NCBI RefSeq assembly: GCF_030409505.1
Contig: NZ_JAUFPZ010000002.1
Span: 2,487,501 to 2,551,500 of the forward strand
DNA length: 64,000 bases
Direction of reading: 5' to 3'
Origin: Zunongwangia endophytica
Lineage (GTDB): Bacteria; Bacteroidota; Bacteroidia; Flavobacteriales; Flavobacteriaceae
The notes beneath the pieces are model-generated. The model was not told where the DNA came from. It saw only the letters and a program-made list of their open reading frames with translations, and ran no database searches. Of the stretch, positions 1-8,876 are shown in pieces. The translations under genes were made by a program, and so were the position numbers. Numbering within the stretch: the stretch's first letter is position 1; every line of letters begins with the position of its first letter.

Positions 1-86
1 CAACCTAAAAACGACTACTAAATACGTAAAAAACAAGGATTTATATTACGATACCATTAAAAATTGAAGGCTTTTAAGCAGTCTGC

Positions 87-116
87 TTTCTTATTAAATT
101 AAATTATATAATTTTG
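87..116 (+). promoter_or_regulatory. Probable promoter of the SulP gene
   Basis: A TAATTTTG element at 109-116 fits the Bacteroidota -7 consensus TAnnTTTG. It is preceded, after an 18-nt spacer, by TTTC at 87-90, one mismatch from the -33 TTTG. It would leave a leader of about 50 nt before the ATG at 175. Bases 1-86 show nothing else that I can support. Confidence 0.5.
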
Positions 117-174
117 CGGCTTCTAAAATTGAAGCCCAAGGCTTTAAATATCAGCAAAAGACACAAAAAGCAAT

Positions 175-1716
175 ATGAAACAAGTCTTCAATCTCTTTGA
201 TTTTTCTCAAAAAGTTAATTATAAAACCGAGATATTGGCTGGGCTTACCGTGGCAATGACCATGATCCCAGAATCTTTATCTTTTGCCATATTAGCAGGC
301 TTCCCTCCGTTAGTTGGTTTATATGCCGCCTTTATAATGGGATTAATTACCGCAATATTTGGTGGACGCCCGGGATTGGTTTCTGGTGGTGCCGGTGCAA
401 CCGTCGTTGTTTTAATTGCTTTAATGAATTCGCACGGATTAGAATATGTATTTGCCGCAGTAGCCATGGCAGGAATCATTCAGATTGCCGTTGGCGTATT
501 TAAACTGGGGAAATTTATACGATTAGTACCGCAACCTGTTATGTTTGGGTTTGTAAACGGTCTTGCGGTTATTATTTTTTCTGCTCAATTAGAACAGTTT
601 AAAGAAGTGGTAAATGGACAGGTAGAATGGCTAACAGGTAGCCCATTGTTAATTATGCTGGCTTTAGTAGCTTTAACGATCGCTATTATTCTTATTTTTC
701 CTAAAATAACCAAAGCAGTTCCACCATCGTTAGTAGCAATATTAGTGGTTTTTGGTCTTGTTTATTTCTTCGGAATTGAGACCAGACAGGTTAAAGATAT
801 TGCTTCAGTAAGTGGTACGTTACCTCCTTTTCACATTCCGCAGGTTCCATTTACTTTAGAAACCCTGAAGATTATTTTACCATACGGACTTATCATGGCA
901 GCAGTTGGTTTAACTGAAGGACTATTAACTTTAAACCTTGTTGATGAAATTACCGGAACCCGTGGTCGTAGTAACAAAGAATGTGTTGCGCAGGGAACCG
1001 CAAATATTGCCAATGGCTTTTTCTTCGGAATGGGGGGATGCCCGATGCTTGCACAAACGCTGGTAAATTTATCTTCCGGATCTCGCGCAAGACTATCTGG
1101 AATTATCGCTGCGATTACTATTTTAATAATTATCCTTGTTGGTGCACCGGTAATTGAATTATTACCCATGGCAGCACTTACAGGAGTTATGATCATGGTG
1201 GCATTTGGTACTTTTGAGTGGGCAAGTTTTAAAACACTTACCAGAATGCCTAAGCATGATATTTTTGTAATGGTATTGGTAACCTTAATTACCATTTTGC
1301 TTCACAATTTGGCACTTGCAGTATTAATTGGTGTAATTATTTCAGCATTAGTATTTGCCTGGGATAACGCGAAAAGAATTCGAGCTAGAAAAAGAATCGA
1401 TGAAAATGGCGTTAAACATTACGAAATATACGGTCCACTTTTCTTTGGATCGACAACAGCTTTCAATGAGAAATTCGATGTTTTGAATGATCCTGAAGAA
1501 GTAATTGTAGACTTTTCTGAAAGTAGAATTGTAGATATGTCTGGTATCGAAGCGGTAAATAAACTTACCGAAAGATATGCTAAGCAAAATAAAAAATTAC
1601 ACTTAAGACATTTAAGTGATGATTGTCGCCATCTCCTAAACAATGCAGATGCAATCATTGAGGTAAATATTATTGAAGATCCAACTTATCGCGTGGTTAC
1701 CGATCGCGTAGATTAG
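175..1716 (+). CDS. SulP family inorganic anion transporter
   Basis: This is an inner-membrane anion transporter of the SulP (SLC26-like) family, 513 residues, a usual length. The N-terminal part contains the conserved PESLSFAILAGFPPLVGLYA stretch of the first membrane segments and a long series of hydrophobic helices to about residue 400. A cytoplasmic STAS domain follows at about residues 420-510 and contains VDFSESRIVDMSGIEAV, the typical STAS strand-helix. Family members carry sulfate, bicarbonate or other anions, often driven by sodium or protons. No carbonic anhydrase or sulfate-assimilation gene lies beside it, so the substrate is open. It appears to be a single-gene unit between its own promoter and a bidirectional terminator at 1771-1815. 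Confidence 0.93.
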   Translation: MKQVFNLFDFSQKVNYKTEILAGLTVAMTMIPESLSFAILAGFPPLVGLYAAFIMGLITAIFGGRPGLVSGGAGATVVVLIALMNSHGLEYVFAAVAMAGIIQIAVGVFKLGKFIRLVPQPVMFGFVNGLAVIIFSAQLEQFKEVVNGQVEWLTGSPLLIMLALVALTIAIILIFPKITKAVPPSLVAILVVFGLVYFFGIETRQVKDIASVSGTLPPFHIPQVPFTLETLKIILPYGLIMAAVGLTEGLLTLNLVDEITGTRGRSNKECVAQGTANIANGFFFGMGGCPMLAQTLVNLSSGSRARLSGIIAAITILIIILVGAPVIELLPMAALTGVMIMVAFGTFEWASFKTLTRMPKHDIFVMVLVTLITILLHNLALAVLIGVIISALVFAWDNAKRIRARKRIDENGVKHYEIYGPLFFGSTTAFNEKFDVLNDPEEVIVDFSESRIVDMSGIEAVNKLTERYAKQNKKLHLRHLSDDCRHLLNNADAIIEVNIIEDPTYRVVTDRVD

Positions 1717-1770
1717 TTTGATTATTCTTACGTTCCTACGAACATTTAATTTTTATTTTTATCTATTAAA

Positions 1771-1815
1771 AAAAGCTCCTTAGACTATCGAAATTCGATA
1801 TTTAAGGAGCTTTTT
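1771..1815. terminator. Bidirectional intrinsic terminator
   Basis: A 12-bp stem (AAAAGCTCCTTA at 1771-1782, TAAGGAGCTTTT at 1803-1814) encloses a nested hairpin, TATCGAA/TTCGATA, at 1786-1800. The A-rich left flank and T-rich right flank make it usable on both strands. It sits between the converging ends of the SulP gene and the CarboxypepD_reg-like gene. Confidence 0.85.
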
Positions 1816-1833
1816 ATTTTAAGGCTTATTTAT

Positions 1834-3348
1834 TTACTCTGAATCTTCAGATTCGTCCATAGCACTAAAGGATTTGATGGCTTGATTTGGCTCCATCACA
1901 TTGTATCCATCCCAAAATTCAGAATTATATTTTTTGAATTTCTTATAATCAAATTGGTTATTTACTTCAACTGAAGCATAAGAATCTTCGCTCATTTCCT
2001 CTTCATCATAAATAATCCACTGCCCTTTAGAAACATCACTTGCCACGATATCCATCTCTAGATCTAATTCCTTAAGACGTTTGTTCCAATACCATTTTCC
2101 TTTTTTCACTAAAATTTTTAAAGGTCGGCTTACACCAAATGTATTCCCAGAGCTACGCTCTACATATTTTAAATTGTATTTTGCGTTCTGATCTTTAGTA
2201 AAGATCATTTTCCCCTGATAAACGTCCGCTTTATTACTAATGCCAAATAGTTTGAATTTCTTAAGCGGTTTCACAATATCATAATCCAGACGATAAAGTC
2301 CAAAATCTTCTGTACTTACAAACATTTTTCCTTTAAAGTCGGCTCCGCGTTTTGGTTTAAAATTAATTACATAAGCGATATCGCTTCCAATCTGGGTATA
2401 TCCTTCAATTTCAAAATCGTATTTTCTTGATTTCTCAAAAACATCTAGTGTGATATCTTCTTTCCAGAACATTCCTTTAAGGCTTGTCCTAAGTTTTGAG
2501 TGAATACCATTCGCTAAATCTTCATAAAGTTCGATACTATCTTTTGCCTTTTCTTCCGCAGTTTTTTCTTTGGGTTCTTCTACCTCCTCTATTTCTTCAA
2601 GAAACTCATCGCTATCCATTTTAAATCCTAACAATCCAGATTTAATTTTCACATAAGTATCTTCGCCAAGATTATCTTTAATAATTTGCTCCATGCGCTC
2701 GCCAAGTTCTTCTACTCCCTGCTCGTTCGTTGGATTATATAGATTGGCGATTTTAATTACCTGAACTTTTTGATCGTCATAATTACCGTAAAAATCACCA
2801 AGATACTCCATATAACTATCTACGTAACGCGGAATTTGAGTTAGTGCATTATTCACAAATTTCTGATCGATTTCTGGAATGGTACTTTCTTCCACTTCCA
2901 TATCCATACGTTTTATATCATTGAAGTAAGAACTTCGATAAAAGAAACGCTTCTTTGCGTAATTAAAATTATAATTAGAGTCGATATTCGCTAAAACCTT
3001 CTCTAAAATTTCTTCGCCGGTTAAGTCTTTATCAGATAGAAAAACTTCTGTCAACGTAATTGAAGATGGCTTTATAAATAAGGTATCTTTTAATTCTGAA
3101 ATTAGCATTTCGGTTTCCTCGTACCCTAAAGAAGAAACTTTTATTTTATTATTTTCTGAAATTCCTTCGGGTAGCACAAAAACACCCTCATCGTTGGTTA
3201 AAACTCCCTTGTTTTCTCCATACTGAATTGTAGCATAAGGAATAATTTCTCTGGTTTGTCCATCTGCAAGTACCGCAGAAATTTCAGTCTGCTGGCTAAA
3301 TACAGTTGCGGAAATAAGTAAAAGTGCCTGAATAATTAATGTTCGCAT
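1834..3348 (-). CDS. Secreted carboxypeptidase-like regulatory domain protein
   Basis: The protein has 504 residues and a clear signal peptide (MRTLIIQALLLISATVFSQ). Residues of about 22-100 form a CarboxypepD_reg-like beta-sandwich (PYATIQYGENKGVLTNDEG, then SSLGYEETE), as found at the start of many Bacteroidota outer-membrane and surface proteins. The remaining 400 residues contain an acidic segment rich in E and K at about 255-275, then a beta-rich region. No TonB plug or full barrel is seen, so this is not an ordinary TonB-dependent receptor. It is probably periplasmic or outer-membrane associated. The function is unknown. It is monocistronic, sharing a terminator with the converging SulP gene. 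Confidence 0.75.
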   Translation of the reverse strand: MRTLIIQALLLISATVFSQQTEISAVLADGQTREIIPYATIQYGENKGVLTNDEGVFVLPEGISENNKIKVSSLGYEETEMLISELKDTLFIKPSSITLTEVFLSDKDLTGEEILEKVLANIDSNYNFNYAKKRFFYRSSYFNDIKRMDMEVEESTIPEIDQKFVNNALTQIPRYVDSYMEYLGDFYGNYDDQKVQVIKIANLYNPTNEQGVEELGERMEQIIKDNLGEDTYVKIKSGLLGFKMDSDEFLEEIEEVEEPKEKTAEEKAKDSIELYEDLANGIHSKLRTSLKGMFWKEDITLDVFEKSRKYDFEIEGYTQIGSDIAYVINFKPKRGADFKGKMFVSTEDFGLYRLDYDIVKPLKKFKLFGISNKADVYQGKMIFTKDQNAKYNLKYVERSSGNTFGVSRPLKILVKKGKWYWNKRLKELDLEMDIVASDVSKGQWIIYDEEEMSEDSYASVEVNNQFDYKKFKKYNSEFWDGYNVMEPNQAIKSFSAMDESEDSE

Positions 3349-3558
3349 TTTGATGATGATTTGGTTAGATGACTCATTTTTAAATAGCTGGATAAAAAAT
3401 TATTACTAATTTTTTAGATTTATTAAATATAAAGTAATGGATTTATTTACCTAACGTATAATCATAAATAAATATTATAAAATATCTAACATTGCTTTAG
3501 GGCACACTCTTCAGAATAATTGTAATTTTAGGCAAACGAATGCCTAAAGGTTTAATCT

Positions 3559-4995
3559 ATGCCAATTAATGTTCAGGGAGACAAGGAGTTTGATAAAATA
3601 ACTTCTATTCAGAATAAAGCACTCCGCATTAATCTTAATGAAAATATTTACGGAACTTTTGCCGAAATCGGTGCCGGCCAGGAAACAGTGAGAAACTTTT
3701 TTAGGGCACCAAATCCTTCTGGGACCATTGCGAAGACAATGAGTGCCTACGATAAGGATTTTAGTGATGCTATTTACGGAGCCGAACCTGCCAAACGATA
3801 TGTAACCGAACCTCGTCTTAAAGCCATGATGGCCTACGAAACTGGTCTTATCGAAAAACGAATATCAAGATTAAAACATCCCAATAAGCTTTTCTTTAGT
3901 TTCGCCAATACGGTTGCGACTATAGATTGGGCTAAAAAATATAAAGGTCATGGATGGATCGGGATTCGATTCCAAACTAAACCTAAAGAAGAGTATAGTG
4001 AGATCATTATGCACGTGCAATTGCACGAAAATAAGGCTGCCCAACAACAAATAAGCTTAGGCATAATGGGTGTTAATCTTATTTACGCCGCTTATTATCA
4101 TCACGACGATCCTAAAGTTTTACTTAAGCGTTTGTACGATCACCTAAGTGCAGATAAAATTGAAGTTGATACCATCAACTTTACTGGCCCTGCATTTAAA
4201 GATGTCGATAATAGACTTATGAGTTTGCAACTGGTTAAAAACGGAATGACTGATGCGGTAATGTTTGCTCCATCTGGAAATAATGTTTTACCCGCAAATG
4301 TGCTATATAAGAAAAACATTTTAACGCTACGCGGAAGTTTTAGACCGGTAACTAAAGTAAACATAAGCATGTACGAAAAGTCGCTGCGTATGTTTATGGA
4401 AGATCATGACATACAACGTGCTGCTACTGAAGTTATATTTGAAATTACGCTTTTCAATTTAAAAGGAGAAGGCGACGAAATTGATGAACGAGATTTTCTA
4501 AATCGTGCTGACTTGCTTTGCGCTCTGGGCCATACAGTAATGATTTCTAATTTTCAGCAATATTATAAAGTGGTAAATTATTTTGCCCAATTTACCTCAG
4601 AGCAGATTGGCCTGACAATGGGTGTTACTACCTTACAGGATATTTTCGATGACAAATATTACACAAATCTAAGTGGCGGAATATTGGAAGCTTTTGGTTC
4701 TTTATTTGCACGTAATGTGAATATCTATCTATACCCTTCCCGAAATGAAGAAACCGGTGAAATATACACTACCAAAAACCTTAGAGTAAACAATAATACT
4801 AGAGGTCTTTATAATTTCTTTAAGCAGAATGATCGTATTATCAACATCACAGATTACGACGAGGAAACTTTGGATATCAATTCCAGAAAAGTGCATGAAA
4901 TGATTACTGAAGAAAAATCGGGATGGGAAGAGATGATCCCAGAAAAAGTAACCGATTTGATAAAAACTCAGCATATGTTCCGGAAGAAAAAATAA
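3559..4995 (+). CDS. Conserved cytosolic protein of unknown function
   Basis: The 478-residue protein has no signal peptide and no membrane helix and therefore looks cytosolic. Its N-terminal region contains the motifs FAEIGAGQETVRNFFR and GTIAKTMSAYDKDFSDAIYG, and further on GHGWIGIRFQ. From memory, proteins of this length sharing these motifs occur in several bacterial phyla and are often misnamed (TonB-dependent receptor or nicotinate-nucleotide adenylyltransferase); nothing here supports either name. There is no beta-barrel and no nucleotidyltransferase HxGH motif. It is flanked by a divergent gene upstream and a strong terminator at 5007-5036, so it is a single-gene unit. I cannot assign a reaction. 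Confidence 0.8.
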   Translation: MPINVQGDKEFDKITSIQNKALRINLNENIYGTFAEIGAGQETVRNFFRAPNPSGTIAKTMSAYDKDFSDAIYGAEPAKRYVTEPRLKAMMAYETGLIEKRISRLKHPNKLFFSFANTVATIDWAKKYKGHGWIGIRFQTKPKEEYSEIIMHVQLHENKAAQQQISLGIMGVNLIYAAYYHHDDPKVLLKRLYDHLSADKIEVDTINFTGPAFKDVDNRLMSLQLVKNGMTDAVMFAPSGNNVLPANVLYKKNILTLRGSFRPVTKVNISMYEKSLRMFMEDHDIQRAATEVIFEITLFNLKGEGDEIDERDFLNRADLLCALGHTVMISNFQQYYKVVNYFAQFTSEQIGLTMGVTTLQDIFDDKYYTNLSGGILEAFGSLFARNVNIYLYPSRNEETGEIYTTKNLRVNNNTRGLYNFFKQNDRIINITDYDEETLDINSRKVHEMITEEKSGWEEMIPEKVTDLIKTQHMFRKKK

Positions 4996-5006
4996 ATATT
5001 ACAAAT

Positions 5007-5036
5007 AAAAAATCCCGGCTAGACCGGGATTTTTTT
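5007..5036. terminator. Bidirectional intrinsic terminator
   Basis: ATCCCGG (5012-5018) and CCGGGAT (5024-5030) form a GC-rich stem around the loop CTAGA. It is extended by A and T runs on either side, ending in a T-tract on both strands. It separates the converging ends of the conserved gene at 3559 and the M1 peptidase. Confidence 0.9.
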
Positions 5037-5053
5037 GTTTACTTATATATTTT

Positions 5054-7003
5054 CTAATTTTGATAGAAAGACTCAGCTGGCCAGCTATCATTAGAATAAT
5101 CTACATCTGGTAAAATTTTATCTGGGTCGATTTCGATACTTTTTGGAGCTTTATCTGTATCTACTAAATGACTCCAGCTATCACCACGTTGCCATATTTC
5201 TACAGGCAGGGTTAGTATTTCAGAAGATTCATCCTGGTAGGTGATTTTCATTTTTACAGGCATAGGCACTTCACCTTTATTAGCAACAGTAATAATAAAA
5301 CCTTTACCATCTCTATTCTGCTTAACTCCTTCTATAGCAAGATCGATGTTACCCGTTCCGTAAAACCAGTTCCCAAAGAACCATGATAAATTCTCACCGG
5401 CTACATTCTCCATATGATTAAAGAAATCTTTAGGCTGCGGATGCTTGAAAGCCCAAGTTTTAATATACGATTTAAACGCATTGTCAAATCTTTCGTGACC
5501 TAAGATATATTCTCTAAGCATTAATAGACCAATACCTGGTTTATAATACGCCGTCATTCCAAGATTTCTTAAATTGGTAACATCTGGATAAGTATCGATA
5601 CCTTCTCTTGTTTCAGATTTAAACCACCCGGTAAGATTTCTAGTTTTATTTAGACTTGCAGGATATTCTCCAAAATCTTTAGTACTGTAATAGTTTATAA
5701 AGGTATTGAAACCTTCATCCATCCAGGCATATCTTCTTTCATTAGACCCTACAATCATAGGAAACCAGTTATGTCCAAATTCGTGATCTGTAACACCCCA
5801 TAGTGAAGCGCCTTTACTTTTCCATCCACAAAAATTAAGGCCAGGATATTCCATCCCTCCAATTTCAGCGGCTACATTTGTTGCAACCGGCCAAGGGAAT
5901 TCATACCATTTATTAGAATAATGCTCTATAGACTGTTTGCTATATTCCGTAGATCTTCCCCAGGCATCGTTACCCGCACTTTCTTTTGGATAAACCGATT
6001 GTGCTAAAATATCTTTCCCACTTGGCAAATCGATCTTCGCAGCATCCCAAATATATGCTTTAGATGATGCAAAAGCGATATCATGAGAATTCTCCATTTT
6101 AAAATGCCAGGTAAGTGTTCCATCCTGCTTTGCTCTTAGCGAAGCGTCATTAATCTCGTCTTCACCAATAATAGTTACGGTCTCATCACTTTTTCTTGCT
6201 TTATCTAATCGATCTCTTAGTTTAGAAGAAAGCACCTTTCTCTCGTTCACTAATTCACCAGAACCAACTACAATATGATTCCAAGGTGCGGTAATTTCAT
6301 AATCAAAATCTCCATATTCCAGATAAAACTCCCCTGCGCCAAGATATGGTTCTACATTCCAACCTTCGATATCATCATAAACAGCAGTACGAGGATACCA
6401 TTGCGCCATTGCGTAAATCGTACCATCTTCTACATCTAATCTTCCCATACGATCCATACCCTTAACTGGGATGTTATAGGTAAAGTTCATAGAAACTGTA
6501 GCTGTTCCGCCATTTGCTTTTATTGGCTTATCAAACCAAACCTGCATTCTGGTATCGTTTATTAAATGTTTAGAAGAAGTACTTCTACCTGTTTTAGCTT
6601 CCAGATTAGATATCTCGTATCCTCCATCTATATCTCCATTATAGCGATTCCCGTCAATTGGAGTCGTCAAATATCCTCTTGAATTTTCAGTAAACCGATT
6701 TTGTTCCAGATACAACCAGATAAAAGGAAGTTCGTCCGGACTATTATTAGTGTAAGAAAGCGTAATTTCTCCGCTTAAGGTATGCGCCTTATCATCTAGC
6801 GTTGCCTTTATTTCATAATCGGCTTCATTCTGCCAGTAATCTGGTCCTGGAACCCCTGAAGCTGAACGGTAAGGATTACCGCTACGATCCATAAATTCAT
6901 CAAAATCTTGCTGATTGTTCTCTACTGCCTCCTGCGCCTGGGATAAGAAGCTAAATGCTCCTGTAAACGCTAAAGCAAGTACAGCCTTTGAAAGATATTT
7001 CAT
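5054..7003 (-). CDS. M1 family metallopeptidase (aminopeptidase)
   Basis: This is a secreted zinc peptidase of 649 residues with a signal peptide (MKYLSKAVLALAFTGAFSF...). The zinc site is intact: HEFGH at residues 407-411 and the third ligand Glu430 in WMDEGFN, giving the HEXXH-X18-E spacing of clan MA, family M1. The exopeptidase motif, usually GAMEN, appears as GGMEY at about residue 380. This variant is common in the Bacteroidota branch of the family, so aminopeptidase activity is likely, but the exact specificity is open. The N-terminal 200 residues form the beta-rich saddle domain. It is probably periplasmic or exported and serves peptide use. It is monocistronic. Confidence 0.9.
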   Translation of the reverse strand: MKYLSKAVLALAFTGAFSFLSQAQEAVENNQQDFDEFMDRSGNPYRSASGVPGPDYWQNEADYEIKATLDDKAHTLSGEITLSYTNNSPDELPFIWLYLEQNRFTENSRGYLTTPIDGNRYNGDIDGGYEISNLEAKTGRSTSSKHLINDTRMQVWFDKPIKANGGTATVSMNFTYNIPVKGMDRMGRLDVEDGTIYAMAQWYPRTAVYDDIEGWNVEPYLGAGEFYLEYGDFDYEITAPWNHIVVGSGELVNERKVLSSKLRDRLDKARKSDETVTIIGEDEINDASLRAKQDGTLTWHFKMENSHDIAFASSKAYIWDAAKIDLPSGKDILAQSVYPKESAGNDAWGRSTEYSKQSIEHYSNKWYEFPWPVATNVAAEIGGMEYPGLNFCGWKSKGASLWGVTDHEFGHNWFPMIVGSNERRYAWMDEGFNTFINYYSTKDFGEYPASLNKTRNLTGWFKSETREGIDTYPDVTNLRNLGMTAYYKPGIGLLMLREYILGHERFDNAFKSYIKTWAFKHPQPKDFFNHMENVAGENLSWFFGNWFYGTGNIDLAIEGVKQNRDGKGFIITVANKGEVPMPVKMKITYQDESSEILTLPVEIWQRGDSWSHLVDTDKAPKSIEIDPDKILPDVDYSNDSWPAESFYQN

Positions 7004-7177
7004 TTTATTAATTTTTATTTAATGACCGCTAATTTAAAGAAAGTATGAAGAAAATGTTAGGGAATAGACAGGTAAAATCTTTTAATAAATCGATTTATCA
7101 AATTAACGATTTACACATTTAATTTTGTAGAAAAATACGCAGCAACTAAATATCTCTTCTGAATTCGGAAATTCTAA

Positions 7178-7636
7178 TTATTTTATATTCTTAGCACTAC
7201 GATCGTACATTATAATGCTGCCTGCTACTGAAACATTCAAGCTTAAGGTTGATTTAAATTTTACGAGAAAATGCGATTTTTCAACAGCTTGTTTTGAAAG
7301 TCCGTGATCTTCTGCTCCCAAAAGATAAACGCATCGGCGGGGATGTTCAAAACTTTCTAATGGCTCTGCTTTTTCATCCAATTCTACTCCTACAAGCATT
7401 GCGCCTTTGGGTAAATGCGTATAAAAGTCATCAAAACTTTCATAATGAAAATAGGGCATTGCGCCTACCGCTTTATGAGTATCGCAGGCCTGCTTTGCAT
7501 ATCTATTTCCAATTGTAAAAATAAAACTGGCACCCATATTCTGGGCAGAACGCCACAAGACTCCCAAGTTTTCGGGAGTTTTACCATTTTGAATACCTAT
7601 ACCAAAAAAACCTTGTTGCAGATTATCCACTTTCAT
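7178..7636 (-). CDS. TrmH/SpoU family RNA 2'-O-methyltransferase
   Basis: This is a compact 152-residue SPOUT methyltransferase, equivalent to the catalytic domain alone with no N-terminal RNA-binding extension. Motif 1 is TPENLGVLWRSAQNMGA near residue 20, motif 2 is LLGAEDHGLS at about residue 105, and motif 3 is LNVSVAGSIIMYDR near the C-terminus; these build the trefoil-knot SAM site. Family members methylate ribose 2'-OH in tRNA or rRNA. The arginine in motif 1 (LWRSAQ) is the usual catalytic residue. The target nucleotide cannot be deduced. It stands alone, about 130 bp from the OhrR-like gene. Confidence 0.88.
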   Translation of the reverse strand: MKVDNLQQGFFGIGIQNGKTPENLGVLWRSAQNMGASFIFTIGNRYAKQACDTHKAVGAMPYFHYESFDDFYTHLPKGAMLVGVELDEKAEPLESFEHPRRCVYLLGAEDHGLSKQAVEKSHFLVKFKSTLSLNVSVAGSIIMYDRSAKNIK

Positions 7637-7767
7637 GGCTGCAAGATATTATTTTAGACTGAAATCTGAAATGGAAACATTTTAGACCTACAGCATTGAT
7701 AGAATTACTGAACTAACATTCAATATCTATTTTTCAAAGATTTGAACAAGATTTGAAGTATTTTTAG

Positions 7768-8208
7768 CTACTTCTTTTTCTCGAAACGAGTAAGAAAATT
7801 TTTGATAAGCAACTGCATACTTCCTAATTCTTCTACCGGCGTATTTAGTACTCTGGATAATGAAAACGGAATCCTTTTTGCTTTTGCTTTTAAAGCTTTT
7901 CCCGTTTCAGTAATTCTGATCTCATCTTCTAATGAATCTAATTGATCATTCTGAAGCGTTAAAAAGTTTTTTTGCTGAAGTCCTTTTAGAATCGGCATTA
8001 AACTTTCTTTATTTAAATAAAGTTGCCTTCTAATTTGACCAATATTAACCTTATCCTTTTCCCATAACATCAGCATCACCATATATTCAGAGTAACTAAG
8101 CTGAAGTTTGGCAAGAACAGGCTGATAAAGACGAGATATGATTCTTGTAGAACCATACACAGGGAAACACAATTGCTCGTTTAAACTGAGGGTAGATTTA
8201 GTTGTCAT
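7768..8208 (-). CDS. MarR/OhrR-type peroxide-sensing repressor
   Basis: A winged-helix MarR protein of 146 residues. Its N-terminal LCFPVYGSTRIISRLYQPVL closely resembles the start of OhrR proteins, in which the reactive cysteine lies in C-F-x-x-Y; here this is Cys14, with no second cysteine near the C-terminus. That suggests a one-cysteine OhrR that senses organic peroxides by thiol oxidation and then releases DNA. The start codon overlaps the stop of the glutathione peroxidase gene by 4 bp (ATGA at 8205-8208), so the two are translationally coupled. It probably represses its own operon; a palindrome at 8756-8776 upstream of the peroxidase gene is the best operator candidate. Confidence 0.85.
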   Translation of the reverse strand: MTTKSTLSLNEQLCFPVYGSTRIISRLYQPVLAKLQLSYSEYMVMLMLWEKDKVNIGQIRRQLYLNKESLMPILKGLQQKNFLTLQNDQLDSLEDEIRITETGKALKAKAKRIPFSLSRVLNTPVEELGSMQLLIKNFLTRFEKKK

Positions 8209-8690
8209 TTTGCGTTATTTAGGAGTTGTTTTATATCCTTTTCTATTTTTGCGGGTGAAGTTGTTGGAGCATATCTTTTGTAAGGATCTCCGTTGGGTGT
8301 AATTAGGAATTTAGTAAAATTCCACTTAATTCTTTTTCCAAGCGTCCCGGGTAAAGACTGCTTTAGGTATTTAAATATGGGATGTGTGCCACTTCCATTA
8401 ACATCGATCTTCTCGGTTAAAGGAAAAGTAACTCCATGATTTATTTTACAGGCTTCTTCCATCGATGCGTTGGTCTCTGGTTCTTGCCCTGCGAATTGAT
8501 TACATGGGAAGCCAAGTACTACCAATCCCTTTTCTTTATAATCCTGATGTAATTTCTCCAAACCTTCAAATTGCGGCGCTAGGCCACATTTTGTCGCGGT
8601 ATTTACAATTAAGATTGGTTGATTTTTAAACGCTTTAAATTGAAGCGTCTGGCCACTGGCAGTACTAACTTCGAAGTCATAGATTTTCAT
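8205..8690 (-). CDS. Glutathione peroxidase (cysteine type)
   Basis: A 161-residue thioredoxin-fold peroxidase of the GPx family. The peroxidatic residue is Cys35 in NTATKCGL, a normal cysteine codon rather than selenocysteine. The GFPCNQF signature is at residues 60-66, with the catalytic Gln65, and the conserved Trp lies in KWNFTKFLI. Bacterial cysteine-type GPx enzymes usually reduce hydroperoxides with thioredoxin rather than glutathione. It has no signal peptide and so is cytosolic. It is the first gene of a two-gene operon with the OhrR-like regulator, which places it in an organic-peroxide response. Confidence 0.92.
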   Translation of the reverse strand: MKIYDFEVSTASGQTLQFKAFKNQPILIVNTATKCGLAPQFEGLEKLHQDYKEKGLVVLGFPCNQFAGQEPETNASMEEACKINHGVTFPLTEKIDVNGSGTHPIFKYLKQSLPGTLGKRIKWNFTKFLITPNGDPYKRYAPTTSPAKIEKDIKQLLNNAK

Positions 8691-8755
8691 AGCAATAACT
8701 TTCCCATTTTTTCTAAATCAAATTTCTGCATTTCCCCATTCAATTTACAACAATC

Positions 8756-8776
8756 CTCATAAATTAACTTTATGAG
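8756..8776. promoter_or_regulatory. Inverted repeat, candidate OhrR operator
   Basis: Perfect 8-bp arms CTCATAAA (8756-8763) and TTTATGAG (8769-8776) are separated by TTAAC. The site lies 66 bp upstream of the glutathione peroxidase start, where an operator for the gpx-ohrR operon would be expected. No T-tract follows on the minus strand, which argues against a terminator for the upstream porin gene. Confidence 0.4.
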
Positions 8777-8876
8777 AATATTATATTTTTCATACTTCAG
8801 AATAAAATAAATCGCGACTTCAATTCCGAAGCAAAAATCAGTTCATTTAACTATGCAGAAATCGCTAAATCATTAA

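Noticed and set aside
7120..7127. TAATTTTG on the plus strand, a match to the -7 consensus
   Set aside because: No plus-strand gene follows and no -33 element is present; chance match in AT-rich DNA.
8756..8776. The palindrome read as a terminator of the glycerol operon
   Set aside because: No T-tract follows on the minus strand; position favours an operator for the gpx-ohrR pair.
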